Shown: positions 41,461-49,976 of the stretch, in pieces
How the letters are laid out: every line of letters starts with the position of its first letter
Numbering within the stretch: the first letter of the stretch is position 1
DNA from: Halomonas campaniensis
GTDB lineage: Bacteria > Pseudomonadota > Gammaproteobacteria > Pseudomonadales > Halomonadaceae
Direction of reading: 5' to 3'
Length of the DNA: 64,000 bases
Assembly: GCF_014193375.1 (NCBI RefSeq)
Contig: NZ_JACHZF010000015.1
Span: forward strand, 51,674 to 115,673
The notes under the pieces: generated by a model
Seen by the model: the letters and a program-made list of their open reading frames with translations, nothing else
What the model was told of the DNA's origin: nothing
Database searches by the model: none
Program-made: the position numbers and the translations under genes

Positions 41461-41685
41461 TCAGAACGCCTTCTCCAGGGCGAAGCGCGGCACCGGCTCG
41501 CCCTGGACCTCCACCGTCTCGGTGAACATGGCCAGCGGCCTCACCCAGAGGCCGTAGTCGCCGTAGAGGGCGCGGTAGACCACCAGCGGCTCCTCGGTCT
41601 CGCTGTGATGGGCCACGCCGAGGACCTCGTAGCGGTTGCCCTTGTAGTGGGCGTAGATGCCGGGAACGGGAAGCGGGCGGGGCAT
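41461..41685 (-). CDS. DUF1653 protein
   Basis: 74 residues of the DUF1653 family: PGIYAHYKGNRYEVLGVAHHSETEEPLVVYRALYGDYGLWVRPLAMFTE in condensed form, a small beta-barrel-like (SH3-type) domain. Many bacteria carry it as a stand-alone gene; function unknown. A start-proximal ribosome site (GAGGAGC on the minus strand) is present. Confidence 0.88.
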   Translation of the reverse strand: MPRPLPVPGIYAHYKGNRYEVLGVAHHSETEEPLVVYRALYGDYGLWVRPLAMFTETVEVQGEPVPRFALEKAF

Positions 41686-41721
41686 GGCGGGCTCCTCGGG
41701 TGTCGGGAGAAAGGGGGGGGC

Positions 41722-42576
41722 TCAGGACGCCGGGGTGTCGGCCGCGGCCCGCCTGGCCAGCCGGGCCAACACCCGCGAGGCGGCGGTGAAGCCGAAGCTG
41801 CCGGTGACGAAGGTGGCGGCGCCGAAGCCGGAGGCGCAGTCCAGCCGGGTGGCCTCGCCGCTGCCCGGCTTCTGCAGGCAGACCTCGCCGTCGCTGCCCG
41901 GGTAGACCAGCTGTTCGTCGGAGTAGACGCACTCCACCGAGAAGCGTCGCTTCGGGTTGCGCGAGAAGCCGAAGTCCCTGCGCAGGCGCGAGCGCACCTT
42001 GGCCAGCAGCGGATCGTGCTCGGTGCGGGCGAGGTCCGCGACCCGGATACGGGTGGGGTCGGTCTGGCCCCCGGCGGCGCCGGTGACGGTGATCGGCAGC
42101 TTGCGCCGCTTGCACCAGGCGATCAGCGCCGCCTTGGCCACCACGCTGTCGATGGCATCCACCACATGGTCGGCGTCCTCGGGGATCCGCTCGGCCAGGT
42201 TGGTGGGGGTCGCGAAGGCAATGTCTTCCCTCACCTCGATGCCGGGCTGGATGGCGCGGCAGCGCTCGGCCAGCACCTCCACCTTGGGCCGGCCGATGGT
42301 GCCGTCCAGGGCGTGGAGCTGGCGGTTGACGTTGGAGACGCAGACGTCGTCCAGGTCGATCAGGGTGAGCCGGCCGATGCCGGAGCGTGCCAGGGCCTCC
42401 ACCGTCCAGCTGCCCACGCCGCCGACGCCCACCACCACCACGTGGGCGGTGCGGAAGCGCTCGACGGCGCGGGTGCCGTAGAGCCGTCGGATGCCGCCGA
42501 AGCGCAGGGCGTGGTCGTCGGTCTCGACGGTGTCCTGGTGGACGACGGCGGCGGAGGAGAAGGGCAGGTCGGTCAT
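41722..42576 (-). CDS. tcdA: tRNA threonylcarbamoyladenosine dehydratase
   Basis: 284 residues, E1-like (ThiF/MoeB fold) enzyme that cyclises t6A37 to ct6A in tRNAs. Nucleotide-binding VVVVGVGGVGSWTVEALARSGIGRLTLIDLDDVCVSNVNRQ, VVDAIDSVVAKAALI and CVYSDEQLV mark the family, and a C-terminal membrane-associating helix is likely (ATFVTGSFGFTAASRVL). The start MTDLPFSSAAVV at 42574-42576 has no strong ribosome site; 11 bp follow truC, so coupling is likely. Confidence 0.92.
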   Translation of the reverse strand: MTDLPFSSAAVVHQDTVETDDHALRFGGIRRLYGTRAVERFRTAHVVVVGVGGVGSWTVEALARSGIGRLTLIDLDDVCVSNVNRQLHALDGTIGRPKVEVLAERCRAIQPGIEVREDIAFATPTNLAERIPEDADHVVDAIDSVVAKAALIAWCKRRKLPITVTGAAGGQTDPTRIRVADLARTEHDPLLAKVRSRLRRDFGFSRNPKRRFSVECVYSDEQLVYPGSDGEVCLQKPGSGEATRLDCASGFGAATFVTGSFGFTAASRVLARLARRAAADTPAS

Positions 42577-42587
42577 GGCGGTCGCTG

Positions 42588-43355
42588 TCAGCTCATGGGT
42601 TCGAGATCGGGAAGGGCCTGGTGCACGGCGTCCCGCGGCAGGTGGCCGGCCCAGCCGAAGCGCTCCAGGAGTGCCGACATGGTGGCGTCCAGGGCGCACT
42701 GGAGCCGCAACGGCTGCCCGGTCATCGGGTGGACGAGGGCCAGCTCGACCGCGGCCAGCAGCAGCCGGGGAGCGTCCAGGTGCTCAGCGAAGAAGCGGTT
42801 GTGGTTGCCCTTGCCGTGCTTGGCATCGCCGATGATCGGGTAGCCGCGCTGGGAGAGGTGGCGGCGAATCTGGTGGCGGCGCCCGGTCAGCGGACGCGCC
42901 TCCATCAGCGAATAGCGGCTGTTCGGGTAGCGGTCCACCCGTACCGGCAGTTCCACGCTGTCCAGCCGTCGCACCTCGGTCACCGCCTCCATGGCGGGCA
43001 TCTCGGCCTTGGGGCGGCTGCCGTCCTCCTCCCGCAAGGGATATTCGAGCCGCTCGGTCTCGGGGCCGATGCCGCGCACCACCGCCAGGTAGCGCTTGGC
43101 CACCCGGCGCTCGGTGAAGGCCTCGGTCAACCGGGCGGCGACCGCCGGCGAGAGGGCGAACAGCATGATCCCCGAGGTGGGGCGGTCGAGCCGGTGTACC
43201 GGGTAGACCCTCTGCCCCAGCCGGTCGCGCAGCCGCTGCAGCAGGAAGTCGCGCTCACCGCGGGCCAGGGCGGTGCGGTGCACCAGCAGCCCGGCCGGCT
43301 TGTGCACGGCTACCAGGTGCTCGTCACGGTGGAGGATACGCAGGGGGTCGCTCAT
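42588..43355 (-). CDS. truC: tRNA pseudouridine(65) synthase TruC
   Basis: 255 residues, RluA-family synthase. Catalytic Asp in YPVHRLDRPTSGIMLFA; RILHRDEHLVAVHKPAGLLVHRT, KRYLAVVRG and EARPLTGRRHQIRRHLSQ are the other motifs. The single-domain size and HRTALARGERDFLLQRLRDRLG fit TruC (modifies U65 of tRNA-Ile/Asp) rather than RluA/C/D. Start at 43353-43355; frame remains open upstream without ribosome site. Confidence 0.9.
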   Translation of the reverse strand: MSDPLRILHRDEHLVAVHKPAGLLVHRTALARGERDFLLQRLRDRLGQRVYPVHRLDRPTSGIMLFALSPAVAARLTEAFTERRVAKRYLAVVRGIGPETERLEYPLREEDGSRPKAEMPAMEAVTEVRRLDSVELPVRVDRYPNSRYSLMEARPLTGRRHQIRRHLSQRGYPIIGDAKHGKGNHNRFFAEHLDAPRLLLAAVELALVHPMTGQPLRLQCALDATMSALLERFGWAGHLPRDAVHQALPDLEPMS

Positions 43356-43419
43356 GCCGGTGGAGTCGCCAGGAGGGTCGCCGAAGGGGTCGCCATTGTC
43401 GCTGTCCGGGGCGGGGATG

Positions 43420-44583
43420 TCATCCTTGGCGAGAGCGGGGGCTCGCCAGGCGGCAGATCTCCACGTGGGAGAACCAGGCGAGGTCGGCGGCGGCGCGCTG
43501 GAGCCGTTGCGCCGTCGCGTCACTCTCCAGCGGTGCGTGCTCGTCGAGGCAGGCCACCACGGTCACGGATCCCTCCAGGTAGTGCAGGTCGAGATCGAGC
43601 AGCCAGTGCCATTCGGGCAGGCCGGACCAGCGCCGCGCCAGGGCCCGCTCCACCTCGGGGCGCAGCGGCAGGCCCGGGAAGCGGCTGGGGTCGCCCTCGC
43701 CGGCATCATCTTCCGGGTCGACGTGGAAGGTCAGGTCGGTCAGTGCCGGGTAGGCCTGGCGCAGGCGGCGGCTCACCTCGTTGCCTATCTCGTGGCCCTC
43801 CGACACGCTGATCCGCGGCGATACCACCACGTGGAGGTCGAGCATGGTGCGGCCGGCCGACTGGCGGGTCCGCAGGTCGTGGACACCCGCCACCCCCGGC
43901 ACGCCCAGGGCCACCTCGCGCATCGCCTCCTGCTGCGATACCGGCAGGGCGGTATCGACCAGTTCGCGGCCCGATTCCCACAGCAGGTCCCAGCCCACCT
44001 TGCCGACCAGCAGCCCCACGACTATCGCCGCCAGGGTGTCAATCCAGGAGGCACCGAACTGGGTGCCGACCAGGGCCACCAGCACCACCCCGGTGGAGAG
44101 CACATCGCTGCGGTGATGCCAGGCGTTGGCCTCCAGCATCTTCGAACCGATGCGTTGTGCTACCCGGCGGGTGATGTGAAACAGCCACTCCTTGGCCAGC
44201 AGTGCCAGAATCGCGAGCAGGATGGCCCAGTAACCCGGGGGTGGCACTTCGGCTGAGGTGACCAGCCGTTCTGCGCTGGACCAGACGATGGCGCCGGCCA
44301 CGAAGATCAGCATGCTGCCAAGGAAGAGAGTGGCCAGGGTCTCGATGCGGCCGTGGCCATAGTGGTGGTCGTGATCCGGCCCCTGGTGGCCGTAGTGGGA
44401 GGCGGCAAGGACGAAGCCGTCGGTGACCAGGTCGGAGAAGGAGTGCAGGCCGTCCGCCACCAGGGCCGCGGAGCCGACGAGCCAGCCAACGATGATCTTG
44501 GCCACCCCAAGAATGCTGTTGACCGCCAGGGAAAGATGGGTGACGCGGCGGGTGGCGAGGTGCTTTTCTGGATTGCTCTGCAT
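43420..44583 (-). CDS. Cation diffusion facilitator (CDF) metal exporter
   Basis: 387 residues, CDF family (Zn/Fe/Mn exporters using proton antiport). Membrane-domain ligands: ADGLHSFSDLVTD and HHRSDVLST; the histidine-rich HDHHYGHGRIETLATLFLGSM lies between helices II and III. The cytoplasmic domain shows VPGVAGVHDLRTRQSAGRTMLDLHV. It is about 90 residues longer than FieF, with an additional C-terminal soluble domain after HVDPEDDAG. Its promoter has a MerR-style dyad (44638-44669). Metal cannot be assigned. Confidence 0.9.
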   Translation of the reverse strand: MQSNPEKHLATRRVTHLSLAVNSILGVAKIIVGWLVGSAALVADGLHSFSDLVTDGFVLAASHYGHQGPDHDHHYGHGRIETLATLFLGSMLIFVAGAIVWSSAERLVTSAEVPPPGYWAILLAILALLAKEWLFHITRRVAQRIGSKMLEANAWHHRSDVLSTGVVLVALVGTQFGASWIDTLAAIVVGLLVGKVGWDLLWESGRELVDTALPVSQQEAMREVALGVPGVAGVHDLRTRQSAGRTMLDLHVVVSPRISVSEGHEIGNEVSRRLRQAYPALTDLTFHVDPEDDAGEGDPSRFPGLPLRPEVERALARRWSGLPEWHWLLDLDLHYLEGSVTVVACLDEHAPLESDATAQRLQRAAADLAWFSHVEICRLASPRSRQG

Positions 44584-44637
44584 GGTGAATCCCGGGACAC
44601 TGCACTGGCTGGACGAGGCACAGCGGCGAAGACGGCG

Positions 44638-44669
44638 AAAGAGTACCAAATAGGTACTCTTTATGGCAA
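44638..44669 (-). promoter_or_regulatory. MerR-style dyad promoter upstream of the CDF gene
   Basis: A 10-bp perfect inverted repeat, AAAGAGTACC / GGTACTCTTT (44638-44662, 5-base centre). On the minus strand TTGCCA (44664-44669, 5 of 6 to -35) and TACTCT (44640-44645) are 18 bp apart with the dyad between them, the geometry used by MerR, ZntR and CueR regulators. It could alternatively be a terminator of the sugar operon ending at 44702, but the T-run is inside the stem. Confidence 0.5.
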
Positions 44670-44701
44670 GGCACCCCTCCCGAGGGCTTTCCGGGGGCGG
44701 G

Positions 44702-45547
44702 CTAGCGGATCCCGGAGCGCAGGAAGGACTGCACGAACTGTCGCTGGAACAGCAGGAAGGCGATCAGCAGCGGGGCGATGCTGAGCAGGGTCGCGGCACT
44801 GACGGTGGCCCAGTTGACGCCGGTCTCCGGCGCCGAGAACACCCCGAGGCCGACGGTGAGGGGGCGGCTCTCCACCGAGTTGGTGACGACCAGGGGCCAC
44901 AGGAAGTTGTTCCAGTGGTGGCTGATCGAGACCAGGCCGTAGGCCAGGTAGGTGGGCTTGGCCAGCGGCACATAGACCTTGAGCAGGATCGCCATCCAGC
45001 CGCAGCCTTCGATCCGCGCGGCATCCTCCAGTTCGCGGGGAATGGTCTTGAAGGTCTGGCGCAGCAGGAAGATGCCGAAGGCGCTGGCCACATAGGGCAG
45101 CCCGATGCCGGTGATGGTGTCGACCAGCCCGAGGGTGCTGGCGATCCGGTAGTTCTCGACGATCAGCACCTCGGGGAAGACGAACAGCTGGATCAGCACC
45201 AGCATGAACAGGAAGTCCTTGCCGGGAATCGGGAAGCGCGCGAAGGCGAAGCCGGCGAGGGTACAGACCACGAACTGTGCCAGCACGACGCCGGTGACCA
45301 GCAGGAAGGTGTTGAGGTAGTAGCGGGCAAACGGGGCCTGGGCCCAGGCGTTGGCGAAGTTGTCCAGGGTCAGCGGGGCGAACAGGTCGAAGCGCACCAT
45401 GAAGGCCGGCGGGTGAAAGGCGGCCCACACCGCGTAGAGCAGCGGAAAGATCCAGACGATCGCCAGCAGCCAGGCGGCGAGGGTCTCCAGGCCGGGCAGG
45501 CGGAGCGCGGTCGGCCGCCTGGCAAGGGGGGCGGTGGTCCGGCTCAT
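44702..45547 (-). CDS. Carbohydrate ABC transporter permease (MalG/UgpE type)
   Basis: 281 residues, six membrane helices, with the coupling loop RELEDAARIEGCGWMAILLKVYVPLAKP, and a C-terminus FQRQFVQSFLRSGIR, as in MalG/UgpE. N-terminal LETLAAWLLAIVWIFPLLYAVWAAFHPP is typical of the CUT1 family. It overlaps the first permease gene by 4 bp (ATGA). Last gene of the four-gene operon. Confidence 0.92.
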   Translation of the reverse strand: MSRTTAPLARRPTALRLPGLETLAAWLLAIVWIFPLLYAVWAAFHPPAFMVRFDLFAPLTLDNFANAWAQAPFARYYLNTFLLVTGVVLAQFVVCTLAGFAFARFPIPGKDFLFMLVLIQLFVFPEVLIVENYRIASTLGLVDTITGIGLPYVASAFGIFLLRQTFKTIPRELEDAARIEGCGWMAILLKVYVPLAKPTYLAYGLVSISHHWNNFLWPLVVTNSVESRPLTVGLGVFSAPETGVNWATVSAATLLSIAPLLIAFLLFQRQFVQSFLRSGIR

Positions 45548-46431
45548 TGGTAGTGGGTCCTGCGGTCGAGGATGGAGAACTTCACCGTGGCCACGATCGC
45601 CAGGACCAGCAGGATCACCACGGTGATGGTGGCGGCGTAGGTGCGGTCGAAGAACGAGAAGGCGTTCTCGTAGACGTAGTAGAGCAGCAGGTTGGTGGCG
45701 TTGTTGGGCCCGCCCTTGGTGAGGATGAACAGGTGGTCCACGACCCGCACGGCGTTGATCAGCGCATTGATCAGCACGAACAGCGTGGTCGGCATCAGCA
45801 GCGGGAAGGTCACCCGCCAGAAGAAGCTCCAGCGGCTGGTGCCTTCCAGGTCGGCGGCCTCCCTGAGTTCGGGCGGCATGCCCTGCAGGGCCGCGAGATA
45901 GAAGATCATGAAGAACCCGGCCTCCTTCCAGACCGTCATGACGATCACCGAGGTGAGCGCGACGCTGGGGTCTCCCAGCCAGTTCACGCCGGACAGCCCC
46001 AGGGCGCCCAGCAGCTTGTTGAACAGCCCGATCTGCGGGGCGTAGAAGAACATCCAGATGTTGGCCGCGGCGATCATCGGCAGGATGGTCGGGGTGAAAT
46101 AGGCCATGCGCACGAAGCCGCGTCCCGGCAGGCGGGCGTTCACGAACAGGGCCATGGCCAGGGCCAGGGCGATGGAGGTGGGGATGGTGCCCAGCGCATA
46201 GATGAGGTTGTTGCGTGCCACCCGCCAGAAGGTGCTGTCCTCGACCAGCAGCCGGTAGTTCTCCAGCCCGACGAACTCCGTCGGCGCGCCGCGAAAGCCG
46301 GGCAGGAACAGGCTGTTGATCAGGGTGGCGATGGTCGGCAGGTAGGCGAAGGTGGCCAGCAGCACGGCGGCCGGCAGCAGCAGCAGGGCGCCATAGAGCT
46401 GCATGCGAACCCGGGCGTTCATCCTGTCCAT
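45544..46431 (-). CDS. Carbohydrate ABC transporter permease (MalF/UgpA type)
   Basis: 295 residues, six helices; LYGALLLLPAAVLLATFAYLP, FVGLENYR, and coupling loop ELREAADLEGTSRWSFFWRVTFPLLMP. The absence of the long MalF periplasmic loop points to UgpA-type. GGGAGCG is 6-8 bases before the ATG. It is separated from the binding-protein gene by an 81-bp spacer with a large hairpin. Confidence 0.92.
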   Translation of the reverse strand: MDRMNARVRMQLYGALLLLPAAVLLATFAYLPTIATLINSLFLPGFRGAPTEFVGLENYRLLVEDSTFWRVARNNLIYALGTIPTSIALALAMALFVNARLPGRGFVRMAYFTPTILPMIAAANIWMFFYAPQIGLFNKLLGALGLSGVNWLGDPSVALTSVIVMTVWKEAGFFMIFYLAALQGMPPELREAADLEGTSRWSFFWRVTFPLLMPTTLFVLINALINAVRVVDHLFILTKGGPNNATNLLLYYVYENAFSFFDRTYAATITVVILLVLAIVATVKFSILDRRTHYQ

Positions 46432-46456
46432 GTCGGCGCTCCCTGTTCACCCGAGT

Positions 46457-46484
46457 CCCCGGGGCGGCAGCCGCCGCCCCGGGG
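46457..46484 (-). other. Strong stem-loop between the binding-protein and permease genes
   Basis: CCCCGGGGCGGC-AGCC-GCCGCCCCGGGG, a 12-bp perfect stem in the operon, no T-tract. Hairpins at this position in import operons (e.g. malE-malF) stabilise the upstream binding-protein message; the same role is inferred here. Confidence 0.7.
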
Positions 46485-46512
46485 GCCCTGCCGAGGTCCC
46501 CCTCGCCCTACC

Positions 46513-47796
46513 TCAACGGGCATAGCGCCGCAGGGCCGCATCGGCTTCCCGCTGGGCCTGTGCCAGCGCCTCGGCGGGTGCCATCTGCCCGGTCAGGGCC
46601 GCCTGCACGGCATTGTCCAGCGCCCGGCGCACCCGGCCACCCTGGTAGGTGGAGAGCTCGGCGGTGCCGTGCTCCAGCTGGTCACGGGCCACGGCGGCCG
46701 GCGGGAAGCTCTCGATATAGTCTCGCAGTGCCTCGGTCTCGTAGGCGGCGGGGCTCACCCCCATGTAGCCGGTCTCGATCGACCAGGCGGCGGCCCGCTC
46801 CGGGTCGGTCATCCAGCGGATGAAGGTCATCGCGGCGCGCTGCTCCGCCTCGTCGGCATCCTTGAAGAGGTAGAAGTTGCCGCCGCCAGTGGGGCTCCCC
46901 CGCTGGGTCTTCATCGGCAGCATGGCCACGCCGAAGTCGAAGTCGGCCTCGTTGCGCACCGCGGTGAGGTTGCCGGTGGTGTGCCAGATCATCGCCGTGG
47001 ACTGCTCGATGAAGTTCTGCCGCAGGGTGCCCCATTCGATGGCACCGTCGGGCATGGCCTCATGCTCGGTCGCCAGCGAGACCCAGTACTCCAGGGCCTC
47101 GATCGCGGCGGGGTCGTCGAAGTAGACCTCGGTGCCGTCCTCGCTCATCAGCCGGTGGCCGTTCTGGAAGGCGAAGGCCTGGAACATCCAGTAGGGGTAG
47201 CCGGTGGAGGGGACCATCACGCCCCACTGGTCACCGCCCGAGGCGTCGCGCACCGCGGCGGCCATGCGCGCCATGTCCTCCCAGGTCTCCGGTGGCGTTT
47301 CCGGGTCGAGGCCGGCGGCCTCGAAGGCGTCCTTGTTCCAGTAGAGCACGATGGTGGAGCGCTGGAAGGGAATGCCGTAGGTCATGCCATCCAGCTGCCC
47401 GTTCTCCATCAGGCCGGGATAGAAGCTGTCGAGCCACTCGCGCTCCTCATCGGTCTCGACCACCTCATCGAAGGCGATGATGGCGTCCTGTTCCAGCAGT
47501 TCGTAGAGATCGATGGAGAACAGTACCGAGAGCTGCGGGGCATCGCCGGCCTCGATGGCCGACATGGCGCGCACCCGGGTGTCGTCGTAGTTGCCGGCGT
47601 AGATGGCGTCCACGCTGATATCGGGATGCTCGGCCTCGAACTGGTCGACCAGGCCGTCGATGACCTCGGTGAGGGCCCCCCCCACGGCAATGGGGTAGTA
47701 GAGGGTCAGCTCGACCGGGTCGTCGGCGGTGACGGGACCGGCGGCCAGCAGGCCGGCGGCCAGGGCCGTCAGGGGGAAGGAGAGACGTACACGCAT
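46513..47796 (-). CDS. ABC transporter substrate-binding protein (UgpB-like)
   Basis: 427 residues with a Sec signal (RLSFPLTALAAGLLAAGPVTA) and a CUT1 type I binding-protein fold. DPVELTLYYPIAVGGALTEV, AEHPDISVDAIYAGNYDDT, GIPFQRSTIVLYWNKDAFEAAG and FLIEQ-like FIEQSTAMIWHTTG resemble glycerol-3-phosphate binding protein UgpB. AGGAG lies 8 bases before the ATG at 47794-47796. The ligand is likely a glycerophospho-compound or a sugar; not proven. Confidence 0.88.
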   Translation of the reverse strand: MRVRLSFPLTALAAGLLAAGPVTADDPVELTLYYPIAVGGALTEVIDGLVDQFEAEHPDISVDAIYAGNYDDTRVRAMSAIEAGDAPQLSVLFSIDLYELLEQDAIIAFDEVVETDEEREWLDSFYPGLMENGQLDGMTYGIPFQRSTIVLYWNKDAFEAAGLDPETPPETWEDMARMAAAVRDASGGDQWGVMVPSTGYPYWMFQAFAFQNGHRLMSEDGTEVYFDDPAAIEALEYWVSLATEHEAMPDGAIEWGTLRQNFIEQSTAMIWHTTGNLTAVRNEADFDFGVAMLPMKTQRGSPTGGGNFYLFKDADEAEQRAAMTFIRWMTDPERAAAWSIETGYMGVSPAAYETEALRDYIESFPPAAVARDQLEHGTAELSTYQGGRVRRALDNAVQAALTGQMAPAEALAQAQREADAALRRYAR

Positions 47797-47812
47797 GACA
47801 TGGCTCCTGTGT

Positions 47813-48982
47813 TCACGATGGGATGCCCGGGGGAGTGCCGGAGCATGGAGGCGACGCGCTGTGTCCGCCTTCGCCCGAGGAGCGGCCGACGGCCGCGGAA
47901 ACTGGCAGGGGGGTGAGGTCGTCCCGGCGTGCGCCGTCCCGGCCGAACAGGTGGGCCGCCGAGGGGGCCCAGCCGAGGCGGCAGGCCTGGCCCTCCACCA
48001 GCGGCTGCTTGCCGGGCAGCCGGGCACGCAGTGTCTGGTTGCCCACGGCCAGGCGCAGGATGGTGTCGGCGCCCAGGTACTCGCCGTCGATCACCCTGGC
48101 GGGCAGCCCGGGGGCCCGGGGGGAAAGCACCGAGATATCCTCGGGGCGCAGTCCCAGCTGGCCTCCCGCGGCCTCCATGGGGGCCACGGCCGCACCCGGT
48201 TCTCCGTCGATCACGGCCGCCTCACCGCTGGCCACCAGGCGCACCAGGTTCATCGCCGGGCTGCCGATGAAGCTCGCGGCGAAGGCGGTGGCGGGGCGGT
48301 TGTAGAGGGTATCCGGACTGGCGTCCTGCACGATGCGACCGTCATGCATGAGGATCACCCGGTCGCCCATGCTCATGGCCTCGACCTGGTCATGGGTGAC
48401 ATAGACGACGGTCATGCCCAGTCGCGACTGCAGCGCCTTGATCTCGCGACGCATCTCACCGCGCAGGCGAGCATCCAGGTTGGAGAGCGGCTCGTCCATC
48501 AGGCAGATGGGATGCTCGGAGATGATCGCCCTGGCCAGGGCCACCCGCTGGCGCTGGCCGCCGGAGAGCTGGGAGGGCTTGCGGTCCAGGTAGGCGCCGA
48601 GATCGACCAGTTCGGCGACCCGCTGCAGGCGCTCCCGTCGTTCCTCCCTGGGCACCTTGCGGCTGCGCAGGCCGAAGACGATGTTGTCGGCCACGTCCAG
48701 GTGCGGGAAGAGCGCATAGGACTGGAACACCATGCTGATGCCGCGATCGCCCGGGGGCAGCCGGGTCACATCGCGTTCACCGATATGGATACGCCCCGAC
48801 GAGGCCTGCTCGAGTCCGGCGATCATGCGCAGGGTCGTGGACTTGCCACAGCCCGAGGGGCCGAGCAGGATCACGAACTGTCCCGGCGCGACATCGAAGG
48901 AGATGGCGTCGACCGCAGGTGTCTCGCCCCAGTGCTTGCTGACCGCTTCGAGGCGAATGCGTTGCTGGCTGTCGTGGCTCAT
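47813..48982 (-). CDS. ugpC: ABC transporter ATP-binding protein (UgpC/MalK type)
   Basis: 389 residues. Walker A GPSGCGKSTT, Q-loop VFQSYALFPHLDV, signature [15 protein letters not shown], Walker B CLMDEPLSNLD, H-loop VYVTHDQVEAMS, then the TOBE/OB regulatory domain (LGLRPEDISVL, GADTILRLAVGNQ). The last 35 residues are an extra Ser/Pro/Gly-rich tail after LFGRDG. First gene of the ATPase-binding protein-permease-permease operon. The symbol is by resemblance; the substrate is unproved. Confidence 0.88.
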   Translation of the reverse strand: MSHDSQQRIRLEAVSKHWGETPAVDAISFDVAPGQFVILLGPSGCGKSTTLRMIAGLEQASSGRIHIGERDVTRLPPGDRGISMVFQSYALFPHLDVADNIVFGLRSRKVPREERRERLQRVAELVDLGAYLDRKPSQLSGGQRQRVALARAIISEHPICLMDEPLSNLDARLRGEMRREIKALQSRLGMTVVYVTHDQVEAMSMGDRVILMHDGRIVQDASPDTLYNRPATAFAASFIGSPAMNLVRLVASGEAAVIDGEPGAAVAPMEAAGGQLGLRPEDISVLSPRAPGLPARVIDGEYLGADTILRLAVGNQTLRARLPGKQPLVEGQACRLGWAPSAAHLFGRDGARRDDLTPLPVSAAVGRSSGEGGHSASPPCSGTPPGIPS

Positions 48983-49056
48983 TGGGGGTCCCGATACCGA
49001 TGGCGCTGGCAGGCCGAGGCTGCCGTATTCCCCACAGCGTAGCCGCTGACGTGGAA

Positions 49057-49103
49057 CTGTCATGGGGCAATCATCCCCGGGATCGGTGACAGCCTGCTGA
49101 CCT
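49057..49103. promoter_or_regulatory. Pho-box-like sequences between ugpC-like gene and SDR
   Basis: On the plus strand CTGTCATGGGGCAATCAT (49057-49074) matches the Pho box (CTGTCAT-N4-CTGTCAT) at 12 of 14 conserved bases. On the minus strand AGGTCAGCAGGCTGTCAC (49086-49103) matches at 10 of 14 and faces the ABC operon. PhoB control of Ugp-type importers is established in E. coli. No convincing -10 is seen at the expected distance. Confidence 0.45.
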
Positions 49104-49205
49104 TTTGGTGACCATGCCATGTCAACAAGGTCGGTGGCCTTGAAGTCCCGCTATCCAGCGCCATCTCTAATTTGTACAACCTCTGCAACGTCCAAAGGAG
49201 CCAGC

Positions 49206-49880
49206 ATGTCTTCCACCGTACTGATCACCGGCGCCAACCGCGGCGTCGGCCTTGCCCTGGCCCGCCACTATGCGGACGCCGGCCGGGAGGTGATCGGCGT
49301 CTGCCGCGGCAGCGGCGATGACACCGCCGAGCTCAAGCAGGTGGCCGCCCGGGTCATTGAGGGCATCGACGTGACCCGTGCCGAGGACGTCGCCCGGCTC
49401 GCCGTGGAACTGGAGGGTCAGCGCCTCGACCTGCTGATCAACAACGCCGGCCTGCTCAGGGACGAGCGCCTGGGCGAGCTCGACTTCGACTCCATCCGCG
49501 CGCAGATGGAGGTCAACGCCTATGCGCCGCTGCGCGTCACCGAGGCGCTGCTCGGCTGCCTGGGGGAGGGCAGCAAGGTGGCCAATATCACCAGCCGCAT
49601 GGGCTCCATCGCCGACAACGACTCCGGCGGTCGCTACGGCTACCGTGCCTCCAAGGCGGCACTCAACGCCTTCGGCAAGTCCCTGGCCATGGACCTCAAG
49701 CCCCGCGGCATCGCCGTCGCCCAGCTCCACCCGGGCTTTGTGCAGACCCGCATGGTCAACTTCGGGGGCATGATCACCCCCGAGGAGGCGGCCGCGGGCA
49801 TCGCCGAACGCATCGCGGCGCTGACCCTGGCAACCACCGGCGGCTTCTGGCACAGCAACGGCGAGCCGCTGCCCTGGTAG
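49206..49880 (+). CDS. Short-chain dehydrogenase/reductase
   Basis: 224 residues. NAD(P)-binding ITGANRGVGLALARHYADAG, LINNAGLL, catalytic Ser in ANITSRMGSIADND, and YGYRASKAALN (Tyr and Lys). This is the classical SDR pattern, closest in flavour to CsgA-like/sniffer SDRs. AAAGGAG precedes the ATG. It is divergent from the Ugp-like operon and might share its control region. Substrate unknown. Confidence 0.88.
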   Translation: MSSTVLITGANRGVGLALARHYADAGREVIGVCRGSGDDTAELKQVAARVIEGIDVTRAEDVARLAVELEGQRLDLLINNAGLLRDERLGELDFDSIRAQMEVNAYAPLRVTEALLGCLGEGSKVANITSRMGSIADNDSGGRYGYRASKAALNAFGKSLAMDLKPRGIAVAQLHPGFVQTRMVNFGGMITPEEAAAGIAERIAALTLATTGGFWHSNGEPLPW

Positions 49881-49976
49881 GACGATCCGATGGCGAAGGC
49901 TGCCTTCGCCATTGGTGTTGGCGGCATCGGGAGAACTGTGTGTAGGCTAACGGTTTAGCCGACGCCGGAGCCCGCC

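Noticed and set aside
44702..46450. 582-codon frame that would extend the second sugar permease upstream
   Set aside because: The extra part overlaps the first permease in a different frame. The ATGA overlap at 45544-45547 gives the family N-terminus.
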